In this document: positions 1-8,497 of the stretch, one piece after another
Position numbering within the stretch: the stretch's first letter is position 1
How the letters are laid out: each line of letters begins with the position of its first letter
DNA from: Hymenobacter rubidus
GTDB taxonomy: Bacteria; Bacteroidota; Bacteroidia; Cytophagales; Hymenobacteraceae
Assembly (NCBI RefSeq): GCF_016734815.1
Contig: NZ_JAERQF010000010.1
Location: forward strand, 62,001-126,000
Reading direction: 5' to 3'
DNA: 64,000 bases
Translations under genes and position numbers: made by a program
Notes under the pieces: model-generated
The model's input: the letters and a program-made list of their open reading frames with translations, nothing else
What the model was told of the DNA's origin: nothing
The model's database searches: none

Positions 1-2260
1 AGAAGCCGAAACCGTCTGGTTGGCGAGTGACGACGACCGCGAGGGTGAAGCCATCAGCTGGCACCTGGCCGAAACCCTGAACCTGCCCGACGCCAAAACG
101 CGCCGCATCGTATTCCGCGAAATCACCAAAAATGCCATCTTGGGAGCCATTGCCAACCCGCGGCAGGTGAACCAGGATTTGGTGAATGCCCAGCAGGCCC
201 GCCGGGTGCTCGACCGCCTCGTAGGCTTCGAGCTGAGCCCCGTACTCTGGAAAAAAGTGAAGCCCGGCCTCTCGGCCGGCCGCGTGCAGAGCGTGGCCGT
301 GCGGCTGGTGGTGGAGCGGGAGCGCGAAGTAGCCAGCTTTCTGAGTGCCAGCGCCTACCGGGTAGTGGCACGTTTCGATGCCGGCCGCGGTGCCGTGCTG
401 GAAGCCGAGCTGCCGACCCGCTACAAAACCCGCGCCGATGCCGAAGCTTTTTTGGAGCGGTGCGTGGGCGCTACGTATCAGATTGAAAGCCTGGACAAGA
501 AGCCGGGCAAGCGCAGCCCCGCCGCACCGTTCACCACGTCTACGCTGCAACAGGAAGCCTCGCGCAAGCTGGGCTTTTCGGTGGCGCAGACGATGAGTGT
601 GGCTCAGAAGCTGTACGAAGCTGGTAAAATCAGCTACATGCGGACGGACTCGGTGAACCTGTCGCAGGAGGCACTGGCGGGTGCGCAAGCCGCCATTACG
701 GCTGCTTACGGCGCCGAGTACCATCAAATCCGCACCTTTAAGACGAAATCCGCCTCGGCCCAGGAGGCCCACGAAGCCATTCGCCCTACCGATTTTGGGG
801 CGGTGAAAGCGGGTTCCGATGCGTCGGAACAGCGGTTGTACGACCTGATTCGGAAGCGGGCCATGGCCTCGCAAATGGCAGAGGCCGTGATTGAGCGCAC
901 CACGGCCGTGATTGGCATCAGCACGCAGCCGGGCGTTACGCTGTCGGCCACGGGCGAGGTCATCACGTTTGAGGGCTTTCTGAAAGTGTATGCCGAGAGC
1001 AAGGACGACGAGGACGAAGACGATGCAAAAGACGGCGAATCGAGCTTCTCGCGCGGCCTGCCGCCGCTGAGCGTGGGCCAGAATTTGCCCTTGCAGCGGC
1101 TGAACGCCACAGAGCGATTCTCGGCGCCGCCGGCCCGCTACACGGAAGCTTCACTGGTGAAGAAGCTGGAGGAAATGGGCATCGGCCGGCCTTCGACCTA
1201 CGCCCCAACCATCAGCACCGTGCAGAAGCGCGGCTATGTGGAGAAGGACACCCGCGAGGGCAAAGAACGTAAGTTCCACGTGCTGACGCTGGACGGCAAT
1301 GTTGTGCAAACCGAGGTTAAAACCGAGAACTACGGGGCGGAGAAAGCGAAGCTGTTCCCGACGGATACGGCCATGGTGGTCAATGACTTCCTGGTGGCGC
1401 ACTTCCCGGTGATTGTGGACTACCAGTTCACGGCTAAGGTGGAGGACGAGTTCGACCAGATTGCCAATGGCCACGAAAACTGGACGCAGATGCTGACCGG
1501 CTTCTACGACAAGTTCCACGCAACCATTGAGGCGGGGCAGGACATTGAGCGCAACACCTTGGGCAGCACCCGCGAAATCGGGGTGCATCCGGAAACAGGC
1601 GAGAAAATCACGGCCCGTCTGGGCCGCTACGGCCCTTACGTGGCGCTGGGCGACACCACCGACCCAGAGGTGAAACCCGCCTATGCCAACCTGCGCAAAG
1701 GTCAGTTCATCGAGAGCATTACGCTGGAAGAGGCACTGGATTTGTTTAAGCTGCCGCGCGTAGTGGGCGAGTTTGAGGGCAAGGACATGACGGCCAACCT
1801 CGGCCGCTTTGGTCCCTATATCCGCCACGACAGCAAGTTCTACTCGCTCACCAAGGAGCAGGACCCGCACACCATCAACGCCGAAGAAGGTGTGGCCCTG
1901 ATTGAGAACAAGCGCAAAACCGACGCGGAGCGCCTCATCAAGTCGTTCCCCGAAAACCCGGACATTCAGGTGCTGAACGGCCGGTTCGGGCCGTACATCG
2001 TGGCGGGCAAGAAGAACGTGAAAATTCCCAAAGGCGAGGAGCCCACGGAATTGACGTTGGAACGCTGCATTGAACTAGCCGATGCCACGCCAGATAAGCC
2101 CGCCAAAGGTGGCCGCTTCGGCAAAAAAGCGGCCCCCGCCGCCAAGGAAGAAAAAGTGGATACTCCGGCCAAGAAAAAGCCCGTTGCGAAGAAAGCCGCG
2201 GCCAAAAAGCCCGCTACCAAAAAGGCGCCAGCCAAGAAAGCTACTGCCAAGGCAAAATAA
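1..2260 (+). CDS. topA: DNA topoisomerase I, 5' end outside window
   Basis: Type IA topoisomerase, which relaxes negative supercoils by a single-strand break through a 5'-phosphotyrosine. The reading frame is open from base 2 upstream of the first TTG at 20, so the true start lies before the window; roughly the first hundred residues are missing. Visible parts are the TOPRIM acidic motif ASDDDREGEAI at the very start, the active-site segment SYMRTDS with its Tyr encoded near base 636, and three C-terminal repeats carrying LGRYGPY or GRFGPY, typical of bacterial TopA tails. The last 50 residues are almost only Lys, Ala and Pro, a histone-H1-like basic tail that probably adds nonspecific DNA binding. 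An acidic insert (about residues 330-342, many Asp and Glu) sits in the middle. Stop is TAA. Confidence 0.97.
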   Translation, partial: EAETVWLASDDDREGEAISWHLAETLNLPDAKTRRIVFREITKNAILGAIANPRQVNQDLVNAQQARRVLDRLVGFELSPVLWKKVKPGLSAGRVQSVAVRLVVEREREVASFLSASAYRVVARFDAGRGAVLEAELPTRYKTRADAEAFLERCVGATYQIESLDKKPGKRSPAAPFTTSTLQQEASRKLGFSVAQTMSVAQKLYEAGKISYMRTDSVNLSQEALAGAQAAITAAYGAEYHQIRTFKTKSASAQEAHEAIRPTDFGAVKAGSDASEQRLYDLIRKRAMASQMAEAVIERTTAVIGISTQPGVTLSATGEVITFEGFLKVYAESKDDEDEDDAKDGESSFSRGLPPLSVGQNLPLQRLNATERFSAPPARYTEASLVKKLEEMGIGRPSTYAPTISTVQKRGYVEKDTREGKERKFHVLTLDGNVVQTEVKTENYGAEKAKLFPTDTAMVVNDFLVAHFPVIVDYQFTAKVEDEFDQIANGHENWTQMLTGFYDKFHATIEAGQDIERNTLGSTREIGVHPETGEKITARLGRYGPYVALGDTTDPEVKPAYANLRKGQFIESITLEEALDLFKLPRVVGEFEGKDMTANLGRFGPYIRHDSKFYSLTKEQDPHTINAEEGVALIENKRKTDAERLIKSFPENPDIQVLNGRFGPYIVAGKKNVKIPKGEEPTELTLERCIELADATPDKPAKGGRFGKKAAPAAKEEKVDTPAKKKPVAKKAAAKKPATKKAPAKKATAKAK

Positions 2261-2282
2261 TGACCCACCTTCGGCGTGGCCT

Positions 2283-2442
2283 CTATGAAGCTGTTTAAGT
2301 AGGATGTCGTTTGCTGGTCCGACGCCGTAGGCGTCTGACCGGTCGTCGCCAGAACCACTCCCGTTCGACCGTCGACTAACAACCGGTCGGACGCCTACGG
2401 CGTCGGACCGCGTGCCGCCGACCTTCAAAACAGCTTCTATAT
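2283..2442. repeat. MITE-like palindromic element, copy 1
   Basis: Between topA and its terminator lies a palindrome-rich block. Its core (2316-2411) is two inverted segments, each itself a palindrome built on GGTCGGACGCC and GGCGTC, separated by about 40 bases. Outside the core a second inverted pair occurs: TATGAAGCTGTTT near 2284 and AAACAGCTTCTA near 2428. A second copy with the same core and degenerate flanks is at 60423-60570. The layout (short, no ORF, terminal inverted repeats) resembles a miniature inverted-repeat element; no parent transposase is in the window. Confidence 0.6.
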
Positions 2443-2444
2443 CT

Positions 2445-2472
2445 AAAAAGCCCGCTCTTTGCGGGCTTTTTT
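2445..2472 (+). terminator. Rho-independent terminator
   Basis: Stem AAAAAGCCCGC / GCGGGCTTTTT with a 5-base loop, followed by further T. It lies about 190 bases after topA, beyond the palindromic element, and just before the DUF4846 gene. It is symmetrical enough to act on either strand. Confidence 0.75.
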
Positions 2473-2488
2473 GTTACTTACCGCCCTG

Positions 2489-3376
2489 ATGAGTACACGT
2501 CGATTTATGTTGCCAGTTGGGGTGCTGCTCCTGCTGACGGGCCCAGTTTGCTCTACCGCTCCGCCGGACAATGAGCAGCAAGCGCCAGCGGGTACGGGGC
2601 GCCCAAAGGGACTCTCCTACCCTTGGCTGGCCCAGGCTGGCAGCGCATCGCAGACGCTGGCGGGGCGATTTGCTCCCCCGGCCGGGTGCCGCCGGGTGGC
2701 AGTAGCGCCCGGCTCCTGGGGCGAGTGGCTGCGGTGGCTGCCGCTGCGGCCAGCTGGCACTCGGGCGCGGCTGTTCAACGGCGAGTTGAAGGACCGGCCC
2801 GAAGTGGTAGCCGCCGTGGTCGACATCGATGTGGGTACAAAGGACCTGCAGCAGTGCGCCGATGCGGTTATTCGCCTGCGGGCTGAGTACGTGTTCAGCC
2901 ACGACCCTAAAAAGGTGCATTTTCACCTGACTACGGGCTATGATTTCTGGTTTTCTGACTTTGTAGCCGGCAAAACCTTCAAGGTGCGCGGCGAGGAAGT
3001 GACGCCCGCCACCCGGCCGGCCGAGGCCCCCACGCACGCCGCCCTGGCGCGCTACCTTATTCCCACGTTTGGCTATGCGGGTACGCTTTCGCTGAGTCGG
3101 GAGCTGCGGCCGGTGCCCCTGACGGCAGTTCAGCCCGGCGATGTGCTCATTCACGGCGGGGCGCCCGGCCACGCCGTGCTGGTGGTAGACGTGGCCGAAA
3201 ACCCCGCCACGCACCAGAAATTTATGTTGCTGGCGCAGAGCTACATGCCAGCCCAAAACATTCATGTGCTGCACGAAAATTGGAACGCCAGCCCGTGGTT
3301 CGCCGTCGATGCCAACGCGGCGGAGGTGAATACGCCGGAATGGACGTTTGAACCGCAGGAGCTGGCGCGGTTCTGA
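2489..3376 (+). CDS. DUF4846 domain-containing exported protein
   Basis: Matches the DUF4846 family of Bacteroidota, exported proteins of unknown function. The recognisable body runs from the YPWLAQ segment to the C-terminus and includes the usual W-x-E-W-L-R-x-LPL block, an FNGELK segment, the D-I-D-V-G / C-A-D-A-V-I-R-L-R-A-E-Y block, a YDFWF segment, and near the end the QPGDVLI...GHAVLVVDVA block. The frame is open further upstream, but those codons lie inside the terminator hairpin; ATG 2489 gives a basic N-terminus (MSTRR) followed by a hydrophobic stretch that works as a signal peptide. ATG 2507 is an alternative. It stands alone, convergent with the gene at 3394. Confidence 0.85.
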   Translation: MSTRRFMLPVGVLLLLTGPVCSTAPPDNEQQAPAGTGRPKGLSYPWLAQAGSASQTLAGRFAPPAGCRRVAVAPGSWGEWLRWLPLRPAGTRARLFNGELKDRPEVVAAVVDIDVGTKDLQQCADAVIRLRAEYVFSHDPKKVHFHLTTGYDFWFSDFVAGKTFKVRGEEVTPATRPAEAPTHAALARYLIPTFGYAGTLSLSRELRPVPLTAVQPGDVLIHGGAPGHAVLVVDVAENPATHQKFMLLAQSYMPAQNIHVLHENWNASPWFAVDANAAEVNTPEWTFEPQELARF

Positions 3377-3393
3377 TGCCAATACTCGCGGGA

Positions 3394-4851
3394 TTATTCT
3401 AACACGATTTTGCGCGTGGTGGCCGTGCCATCGGCCTGGCAAACCTGCAGCACGTAGAGGCCGGGGGCTAACGCGGCCGTATTTATGGTTGTAGTTGAAG
3501 CCGTGGGCTGCTGGGTTAGCACAATGCGGCCGGTGATATTCAGCAGCGTTATCTGCTGAGTGGAAACGTCACCTGCCAGGGCAATCTGTAATTGGTTGTG
3601 CGCGGGTACTGGCCAAGCCTCTACCGACGGTCCCTTTTCAGACTGCCGAGTAGCCAGCGGAGTTGCGGCTAGCAGGCGGGCCAGCCCATTGTGCGCCACA
3701 CCGCCAGCTTGCGAAAATCGACCGGCCACTAGTAGCTTGCCATTGGGCTCTACCAGCAAATCATTTACCCGCGCAGCATTGTAAACGGGCACGGTACCGA
3801 AAAGCGAGTCGGGCCAATAGAAATAATCTGGGTTCCAGGTGACGTCAGTTCCACCTTGTGGCTGGGTGCGGAGCAGCGTAACGTCATGGCGAATAGCAAG
3901 TAGGTCCCCGCAAGCCAGAATTCGGCCATCGGGTTGCACAGCCAGCGCCCCTACCGGATTTACTACATTAAACCCAAAGGACATTCTGGTGCACGGGAGC
4001 GAGAATGGGAAAGCAGCGTCAAGTGCACCCGAAGGCAGCAGCCTACCCACGGCCTGCCCACTGGCTCCCATTAGCCCCCCAATGGCATAAGTGCCGCCCG
4101 GGCACAAGGCTATTTTGCCGATTTGGATGGCTTGCGGTGAGGTGTAGGCAAAAGAGGCATCGACCTGCCCGCTTGGCAACAGCCGCGTGACCAAAGTTCC
4201 GGTGCTCGGCGCATCAAACGCGCACGAAGCGAAAAGCATCCGGCCATTGGGTTCTAGCACCAAACTGGTGTAGGCATTGCCAACCGGAAAAGAGGCCATG
4301 AACGAGGCATCGACCCGGCCGCTGGGCAACAGGCGCACCAGCCCGCTCCGGCCCAGCGAGTCAGTGACCATTCCGGCCAGCAGGATTTTGCCATCGGTCT
4401 GCACCAATACTTGGTCGAAAAGGCCACTACGTTGCAACGCGGGGTGGAAAGCCGCATCGGGTTGCCCCGACGGCAACAGCCGGGAGAGCCTATGCCCGGA
4501 TGGCGGAACCGCACTATAATTATTTACGAGCAACTTGCCATCAGGCTGCACAGCCAGCAAAAAGCCGCTGCTAGTGCAAGTGAACGTGGTATCGACGTGT
4601 CCGTCGGGTAGCAGGCGGGCAATGCCGCCACTGGGGTGGCCATCGACCGACTGGAAGCCGCCGGAAATGAGGTAGCGGCCATCGGGCTGGCGCAGCACCT
4701 TGCTAATCGTCACCGAATTCTGAACCGCTGGGTTTACAAATACGGGCGGGTGAAAAGTCGGGTCGAGCTGCTGGGCCCGCAACCTCGTAACGGGTAGGCC
4801 CAGCAGCAGCAGGCCGGCCACAAATCGAGTAATCGGGGTAAGATTGGGCAT
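3394..4851 (-). CDS. Delta-60 repeat protein with T9SS type A sorting domain
   Basis: Secreted cargo built of about seven delta-60 repeats, each marked by QPDG or PNG(K/R) turns, then RLLPSG and a (V/L)DxxF step; the repeats probably fold as a beta-propeller-like domain. The C-terminal 75 residues form a T9SS type A sorting domain (WPVPAHNQLQI, then a GLYVLQV strand, ending KIVLE), which would direct export across the outer membrane and anchoring. ATG 4851 was chosen because it starts a clean signal peptide (MPNLTPITRFVAGLLLLGLP...LRAQQ); upstream in-frame codons would place 20 unlikely residues before it. The gene is downstream of and co-oriented with the HAD phosphatase gene, 92 bases away. 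The substrate is not predictable from sequence. Confidence 0.88.
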   Translation of the reverse strand: MPNLTPITRFVAGLLLLGLPVTRLRAQQLDPTFHPPVFVNPAVQNSVTISKVLRQPDGRYLISGGFQSVDGHPSGGIARLLPDGHVDTTFTCTSSGFLLAVQPDGKLLVNNYSAVPPSGHRLSRLLPSGQPDAAFHPALQRSGLFDQVLVQTDGKILLAGMVTDSLGRSGLVRLLPSGRVDASFMASFPVGNAYTSLVLEPNGRMLFASCAFDAPSTGTLVTRLLPSGQVDASFAYTSPQAIQIGKIALCPGGTYAIGGLMGASGQAVGRLLPSGALDAAFPFSLPCTRMSFGFNVVNPVGALAVQPDGRILACGDLLAIRHDVTLLRTQPQGGTDVTWNPDYFYWPDSLFGTVPVYNAARVNDLLVEPNGKLLVAGRFSQAGGVAHNGLARLLAATPLATRQSEKGPSVEAWPVPAHNQLQIALAGDVSTQQITLLNITGRIVLTQQPTASTTTINTAALAPGLYVLQVCQADGTATTRKIVLE

Positions 4852-4943
4852 AAGGCAGAAAGGAAAAGGCGAGATAACCGCCTGCGCAAAAACTGCGCCT
4901 CCTTCCCTCACGTCAATGCCTGTTCAGCAATTTATTTGGTAAC

Positions 4944-5612
4944 CTATGTTCTATTGGGCTCAATGGCCTCAATTTCCGGCGCGGTTAGTTCCGAGAAATG
5001 CTGGATAATTCGGTCGGCCAGGTGCAGGTCCTGTCCGGCCGAGTGCTCACTAGCGTAGCCGATGCAGTAGATACCGGCCGCCTTGGCCGCGGCCACGCCA
5101 TTGGCCGAATCTTCAATGACGATGCACTCGGTAACGGGCGTGTGGGCCAGCATGGCCGCGTGCAGGAAAATGGCCGGGTCGGGTTTGGAGTTCACAAAAT
5201 CTTCGCCGCTGACGCGGTGCGCGAAGTACGGCCCCAGCCCGAAGCGGTCGAACACCCGCGCAATGGTGGCTTTGGAGGCGGAGGACGCCACCACCAGCTG
5301 CACATCGTGGCGGCGCAGGTCTTCGATGAGGGTGCGCACGCCGGGCAGCAGGTCGAGGCTGGCGTCTTCGTCGAAGGACTTGTTGAACAACTCACGCTTG
5401 CGCAGCACCATATTTTCCACGGTCTGCGAGAGGCCGTATTGCTGTTTGAGCAATTGGAAGACGTTGCGCGTCGATTTGCCCAGGAAAGTGGCGTATTCGG
5501 CTTCCGTGACGGGAATGCCGAGTTCGGCAAACTGCGTGAAGAAGGCGTGGTGATGGCTGGGTTCGGTGTCGATGATGACGCCGTCCATATCGAAAATAAC
5601 CGTACGAATCAT
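4944..5612 (-). CDS. HAD-superfamily phosphatase, beta-phosphoglucomutase-like
   Basis: Haloacid dehalogenase fold enzyme of the subfamily that includes beta-phosphoglucomutase and sugar-phosphate phosphatases. Motif I is FDMDGVIIDTE with nucleophile Asp8 and acid/base Asp10; motif II is VVASSAS; motif III and IV are represented by NSKPDPAIF and VIEDSANGV. A helical cap lies between residues 15 and 85. At 222 residues the length is typical. It probably hydrolyses or isomerises a small phosphorylated metabolite; the substrate cannot be read from sequence. A TACCTTTG box on the minus strand (5641-5648) about 30 bases before the start is a good -7 candidate. Confidence 0.9.
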   Translation of the reverse strand: MIRTVIFDMDGVIIDTEPSHHHAFFTQFAELGIPVTEAEYATFLGKSTRNVFQLLKQQYGLSQTVENMVLRKRELFNKSFDEDASLDLLPGVRTLIEDLRRHDVQLVVASSASKATIARVFDRFGLGPYFAHRVSGEDFVNSKPDPAIFLHAAMLAHTPVTECIVIEDSANGVAAAKAAGIYCIGYASEHSAGQDLHLADRIIQHFSELTAPEIEAIEPNRT

Positions 5613-5640
5613 GGGTGCAGAAGCAGGGAATGGTTGTGGG

Positions 5641-5648
5641 CAAAGGTA
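5641..5648 (-). promoter_or_regulatory. Candidate -7 box for the HAD gene
   Basis: On the minus strand this reads TACCTTTG, an exact match to the Bacteroidota -7 consensus TAnnTTTG. No clear TTG -33 element is found 19-21 bases upstream. Confidence 0.4.
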
Positions 5649-5730
5649 CCGGCTGCTCGCCCGGTGCCTGCTCCTTTTGCAAATAATGAAAGCGAGAAAA
5701 CTTTTTTTCTATGAATAATGTATAGACATT

Positions 5731-5747
5731 AAATGTATGTACATTTG
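5731..5747 (+). promoter_or_regulatory. Palindromic operator overlapping a -7 box
   Basis: AAATGTA-TG-TACATTT is a perfect 7-base inverted repeat with a 2-base spacer (5731-5746). Its right arm plus the next G is TACATTTG, an exact TAnnTTTG -7 box (5740-5747), 33 bases before the first pirin start. A repressor bound here would cover the promoter directly. The surrounding 80 bases are unusually AT-rich for this window. The regulator is not in the window. Confidence 0.55.
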
Positions 5748-5779
5748 TCATACGAACACACTAATTCAACGCCTCAATC

Positions 5780-6496
5780 ATGGCCCGCACCGTTCTGCAT
5801 CCTGCCAACACCCGCGGCCACGCCAACCATGGCTGGCTCAATTCCTTTCACACTTTCAGCTTCGCCGGCTACAACAATCCCAGCCGCGTGCACTTCGGGG
5901 CATTGCGCGTGCTGAATGACGATACCGTGGCAGGCGGCATGGGCTTCGGCAAGCACCCGCACGACAACATGGAAATCATTTCCATTCCGCTCTTTGGCGA
6001 TTTGGAGCATCAGGACTCGATGGGCAACAAAACCGTCATCCGCCAGCACGACGTGCAGGTGATGAGCGCCGGCACCGGCGTAGCCCACTCCGAGAAAAAT
6101 CACAATGCCAACCAAGAAGTGAAGTTCTTGCAAATCTGGGTGTTTCCGAACGAGCGCGGCATCAAGCCGGCTTACGGCCAGCAGACCTTTGCACCGGAAG
6201 CCCGCCACAACCAGCTGCTGCAAGTGGTATCGCCGGAAGGTGATGGCACCAACCCGCACATCCACCAAGATGCCTGGTTTCACCTCGGCAATCTGGATAA
6301 AGGCTTCGCCACTGATTACACCGTGAAAAAAGCCGGCAACGGCGTTTACGCCTTCGTGCTGGAGGGCGATGTGACCATCAACGGCCAGGCCCTGCACCGG
6401 CGCGACGGATTCGGCATTTGGGAAACCGACAAGCTGGAAATCAGCGCCGACAGCAATGCCGAACTGCTGCTGATGGAAGTACCGATGGAATTTTAA
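5780..6496 (+). CDS. Pirin family protein (first copy)
   Basis: Double-cupin iron protein of the pirin family. The N-terminal cupin carries the four expected metal ligands: His59 and His61 in KHPHDNMEIIS, and His103 with Glu105 in GTGVAHSE. The N-terminal FHTFSFAGY and the C-terminal GFGIWETD blocks are also typical. Bacterial pirins such as YhaK and YhhW have quercetinase activity or act as redox-sensitive accessory proteins; the role here is not settled. It opens a run of a second pirin, a nitroreductase and a PPOX-fold protein, pointing to quinone, flavonoid or electrophile stress. Transcription probably starts just after the palindromic operator at 5731-5746. Confidence 0.92.
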   Translation: MARTVLHPANTRGHANHGWLNSFHTFSFAGYNNPSRVHFGALRVLNDDTVAGGMGFGKHPHDNMEIISIPLFGDLEHQDSMGNKTVIRQHDVQVMSAGTGVAHSEKNHNANQEVKFLQIWVFPNERGIKPAYGQQTFAPEARHNQLLQVVSPEGDGTNPHIHQDAWFHLGNLDKGFATDYTVKKAGNGVYAFVLEGDVTINGQALHRRDGFGIWETDKLEISADSNAELLLMEVPMEF

Positions 6497-6510
6497 GGAA
6501 TGAATAACGA

Positions 6511-6535
6511 GAACGCCGTGCCGGGCACGGCGTTC
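6511..6535 (+). terminator. GC-rich hairpin between pirin and nitroreductase
   Basis: Perfect 11-base stem (GAACGCCGTGC / GCACGGCGTTC) with a 3-base loop, 14 bases after the pirin stop. Only ATTTC follows, so it is a weak or partial terminator, or an mRNA-stabilising hairpin that lowers expression of the downstream genes. Confidence 0.5.
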
Positions 6536-6555
6536 ATTTCAACATAGCAACCACC

Positions 6556-7146
6556 ATGAACGCCGCTCCCACTACCTACCCTGTCCACGAACTCATCCGC
6601 AGCCGGTGGAGCCCCCGCTCCTACGCCGCTACGCCCGTGACACAAGACGCGCTGAATCAGGCTTTTGAGGCAGCCTCCTGGGCTTTCAGCGCCATGAATG
6701 CGCAGCCCTGGCAGTACATCTACGCGCATAAGTCCGACGCCGAGGCCTTCCAGAAAATTCTGGATACGCTGATGCCCGGCAACCAGCCCTGGGCCAGAAA
6801 TGCGCCTGTCCTCATCATTGCCCTGGCCAACACCCGCTTTGAAAACGGCCAACCCAACGGCGCCGCCCTGCACGACCTGGGCGCGGCCAACGCCACGCTA
6901 TTCCTCGAAGCCACTGCGCTGGGCCTGCACGGCCACGTGATGGGCGGCTTCGACCGCGAAAAAGTGCGCCGCGAGTTCAACCTACCCGAGGGCCTGGAGC
7001 CCGCCGTCATTATGGCCCTGGGCTACCTCGGCGAGGCCGAACAGCTGGAAGAACCCTTCCTGAGCCGCGAGAAAGCCGCCCGCTCCCGTAAGCCCGTGTC
7101 AGAGTTTGTGTTTCAGAACGAACTGCCCGTAGCCGCTACCGCATGA
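6556..7146 (+). CDS. Nitroreductase family protein
   Basis: FMN-dependent NAD(P)H oxidoreductase of the nitroreductase fold. The FMN phosphate motif RSRWSPRSY is at residues 16-24; NAQPW (about 48-52) and the later ALGYLGE block are also family hallmarks. Relatives reduce quinones and nitroaromatic compounds by two-electron transfer. At 196 residues it is a usual single-domain size. Its stop codon overlaps the start of the second pirin by 4 bases (ATGA), so the two are translationally coupled, which supports a shared function. The substrate cannot be stated. Confidence 0.9.
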   Translation: MNAAPTTYPVHELIRSRWSPRSYAATPVTQDALNQAFEAASWAFSAMNAQPWQYIYAHKSDAEAFQKILDTLMPGNQPWARNAPVLIIALANTRFENGQPNGAALHDLGAANATLFLEATALGLHGHVMGGFDREKVRREFNLPEGLEPAVIMALGYLGEAEQLEEPFLSREKAARSRKPVSEFVFQNELPVAATA

Positions 7147-7853
7147 AGACTCGCCTCACCCGCGCCACCGAGCGCGGCCTCAAAGACATTGGCTGGCTGA
7201 AAAGCCACCTCTCGCTCAGCTTCGGCCCCTACCCCGACCCAGAGCGCAGTGGTTTCGGCCTGCTCCGCGTGTTCAACGACGATGTGGTGCAGCCGGGTGG
7301 TGGCTTCGGCATCCATGGGCACGCCAACATGGAAATCATTTCGGTAATGCTGGCCGGCAGCATGAACCACAAGGATACCCTCGGCTACACCGAAGTGGTG
7401 CACCAGGACTGGGTGCAAATCATGAGCGCCGGCTCGGGCCTGCGCCACGAAGAGCACAACGTGGGCGACACCGACGTGAACTTCCTGCAAATCTGGATTG
7501 AACCCAAGCTCCAGAATATCGGCCCGCGCTACCAACGCCGCCAGTTCCCGGAAGCGCAGCGCGTAAACCAGCTCACCACCATCGTGAGCAACGAAGAAGG
7601 GCCGGCTCATTGCTGGATAAACCAGAACGCCAAGCTCTCCCTGGGCTATTACACGGAGGCCCAGACGGTGGATTACACCTTCAAGCCACTGAATAAGCTA
7701 CTGTTTGTGTTCGTCATCAGCGGCAGCGTCGCGGTGGATGGGCAGGAAGTGGGTACTCGGGACAGCCTTGGCATCTGGGAAACCGACGGCGTAAGCATTG
7801 AAGCGGGAGCCGGTACGCGGTTTCTCTTAATTGAGTGCCCAATAAACCATTAG
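7143..7853 (+). CDS. Pirin family protein (second copy)
   Basis: A second double-cupin pirin, clearly diverged from the copy at 5780 (it starts MKTRLTRATERGLKDIGWLKSH rather than the HPANTRGHANHGW form) but keeping all four metal ligands: His58 and His60 in GIHGHANMEIIS, His102 and Glu104 in GLRHEEHN. It is translationally coupled to the nitroreductase by the ATGA overlap. The two copies belong to different pirin subgroups, so this is more likely recruitment of two paralogues into one operon than a recent tandem duplication. Confidence 0.92.
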   Translation: MKTRLTRATERGLKDIGWLKSHLSLSFGPYPDPERSGFGLLRVFNDDVVQPGGGFGIHGHANMEIISVMLAGSMNHKDTLGYTEVVHQDWVQIMSAGSGLRHEEHNVGDTDVNFLQIWIEPKLQNIGPRYQRRQFPEAQRVNQLTTIVSNEEGPAHCWINQNAKLSLGYYTEAQTVDYTFKPLNKLLFVFVISGSVAVDGQEVGTRDSLGIWETDGVSIEAGAGTRFLLIECPINH

Positions 7854-7977
7854 GCGCTTCTGTGGCACCAACTGAGTAACTCACGTAGTAGAAAGAGCTT
7901 GCAGATTGCAGGCTATTTGAACCAGGCAGCGAAGCGCCGCGTACTCCGCCCTCACGCCTTTCCCACCGAACATCCTC

Positions 7978-8394
7978 ATGGCCGAAACCTCCCTGAAAGC
8001 CGTCGCCGCCAAAATGGCGAAGCTCGACATCACGATGCTCACCACGCACACCAGCCGCGGCCAGCTCAGTACCCGCCCCATGAGCAACAACGGCGACGTG
8101 GAATACGACGGCAACTCCTACTACTTCACCTACGAAGGCTCTCGCACGGTGAGTGACATCGAGGAAAACCCGCACGTTAGCCTCGGCTTTGCCGGCCCCG
8201 ACTACCTGTACGTGTCCGTGGTCGGCAACGCGACGCTGATTCGCCAGCGTGCCACCCTCGAAAAGCATTGGCTGCCTGAACTAAAACGCTGGTTTAAAGA
8301 GGGTGTCGACACGCCCGGCATTGTGCTCGTCCGTGTGCAGGCAAAGCGCATCAAGTTCTGGCACGGCGAAGACGAAGGCGAGGTGACACTGTAA
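7978..8394 (+). CDS. Pyridoxamine 5'-phosphate oxidase-fold protein
   Basis: Small split-barrel flavin-binding protein of the general-stress / pyridoxamine 5'-phosphate oxidase-like group. Typical features are the early block MLTTH...RGQLSTRPM (FMN phosphate contacts), the central FTYEGSRTVSDIEENPHVSLGF and the closing IKFWHGEDE. It is unlikely to be a true PdxH, which is longer and has other C-terminal motifs. It follows the second pirin by 124 bases on the same strand and may be part of the same stress response. A strong hairpin ends the unit. Confidence 0.87.
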   Translation: MAETSLKAVAAKMAKLDITMLTTHTSRGQLSTRPMSNNGDVEYDGNSYYFTYEGSRTVSDIEENPHVSLGFAGPDYLYVSVVGNATLIRQRATLEKHWLPELKRWFKEGVDTPGIVLVRVQAKRIKFWHGEDEGEVTL

Positions 8395-8430
8395 GCGTCA
8401 CTAGCAAAAATAAAACGGCGGTTAGAGATT

Positions 8431-8492
8431 CCGCATAACCAACAAAAAAGCCTTTCCAACACAATGGAAAGGCTTTTTTGTTGGTTATGCGG
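8431..8492. terminator. Bidirectional terminator, 28-base perfect stem
   Basis: Left arm 8431-8458 and right arm 8465-8492 are exact reverse complements with a 6-base loop. The stem contains AAAAAAGCC / GGCTTTTTT, so the inner part works as an intrinsic terminator on both strands, serving the PPOX gene (+) and the facing broken SPW gene (-). Such a long perfect stem is more than a terminator needs. Confidence 0.85.
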
Positions 8493-8497
8493 GTCGG

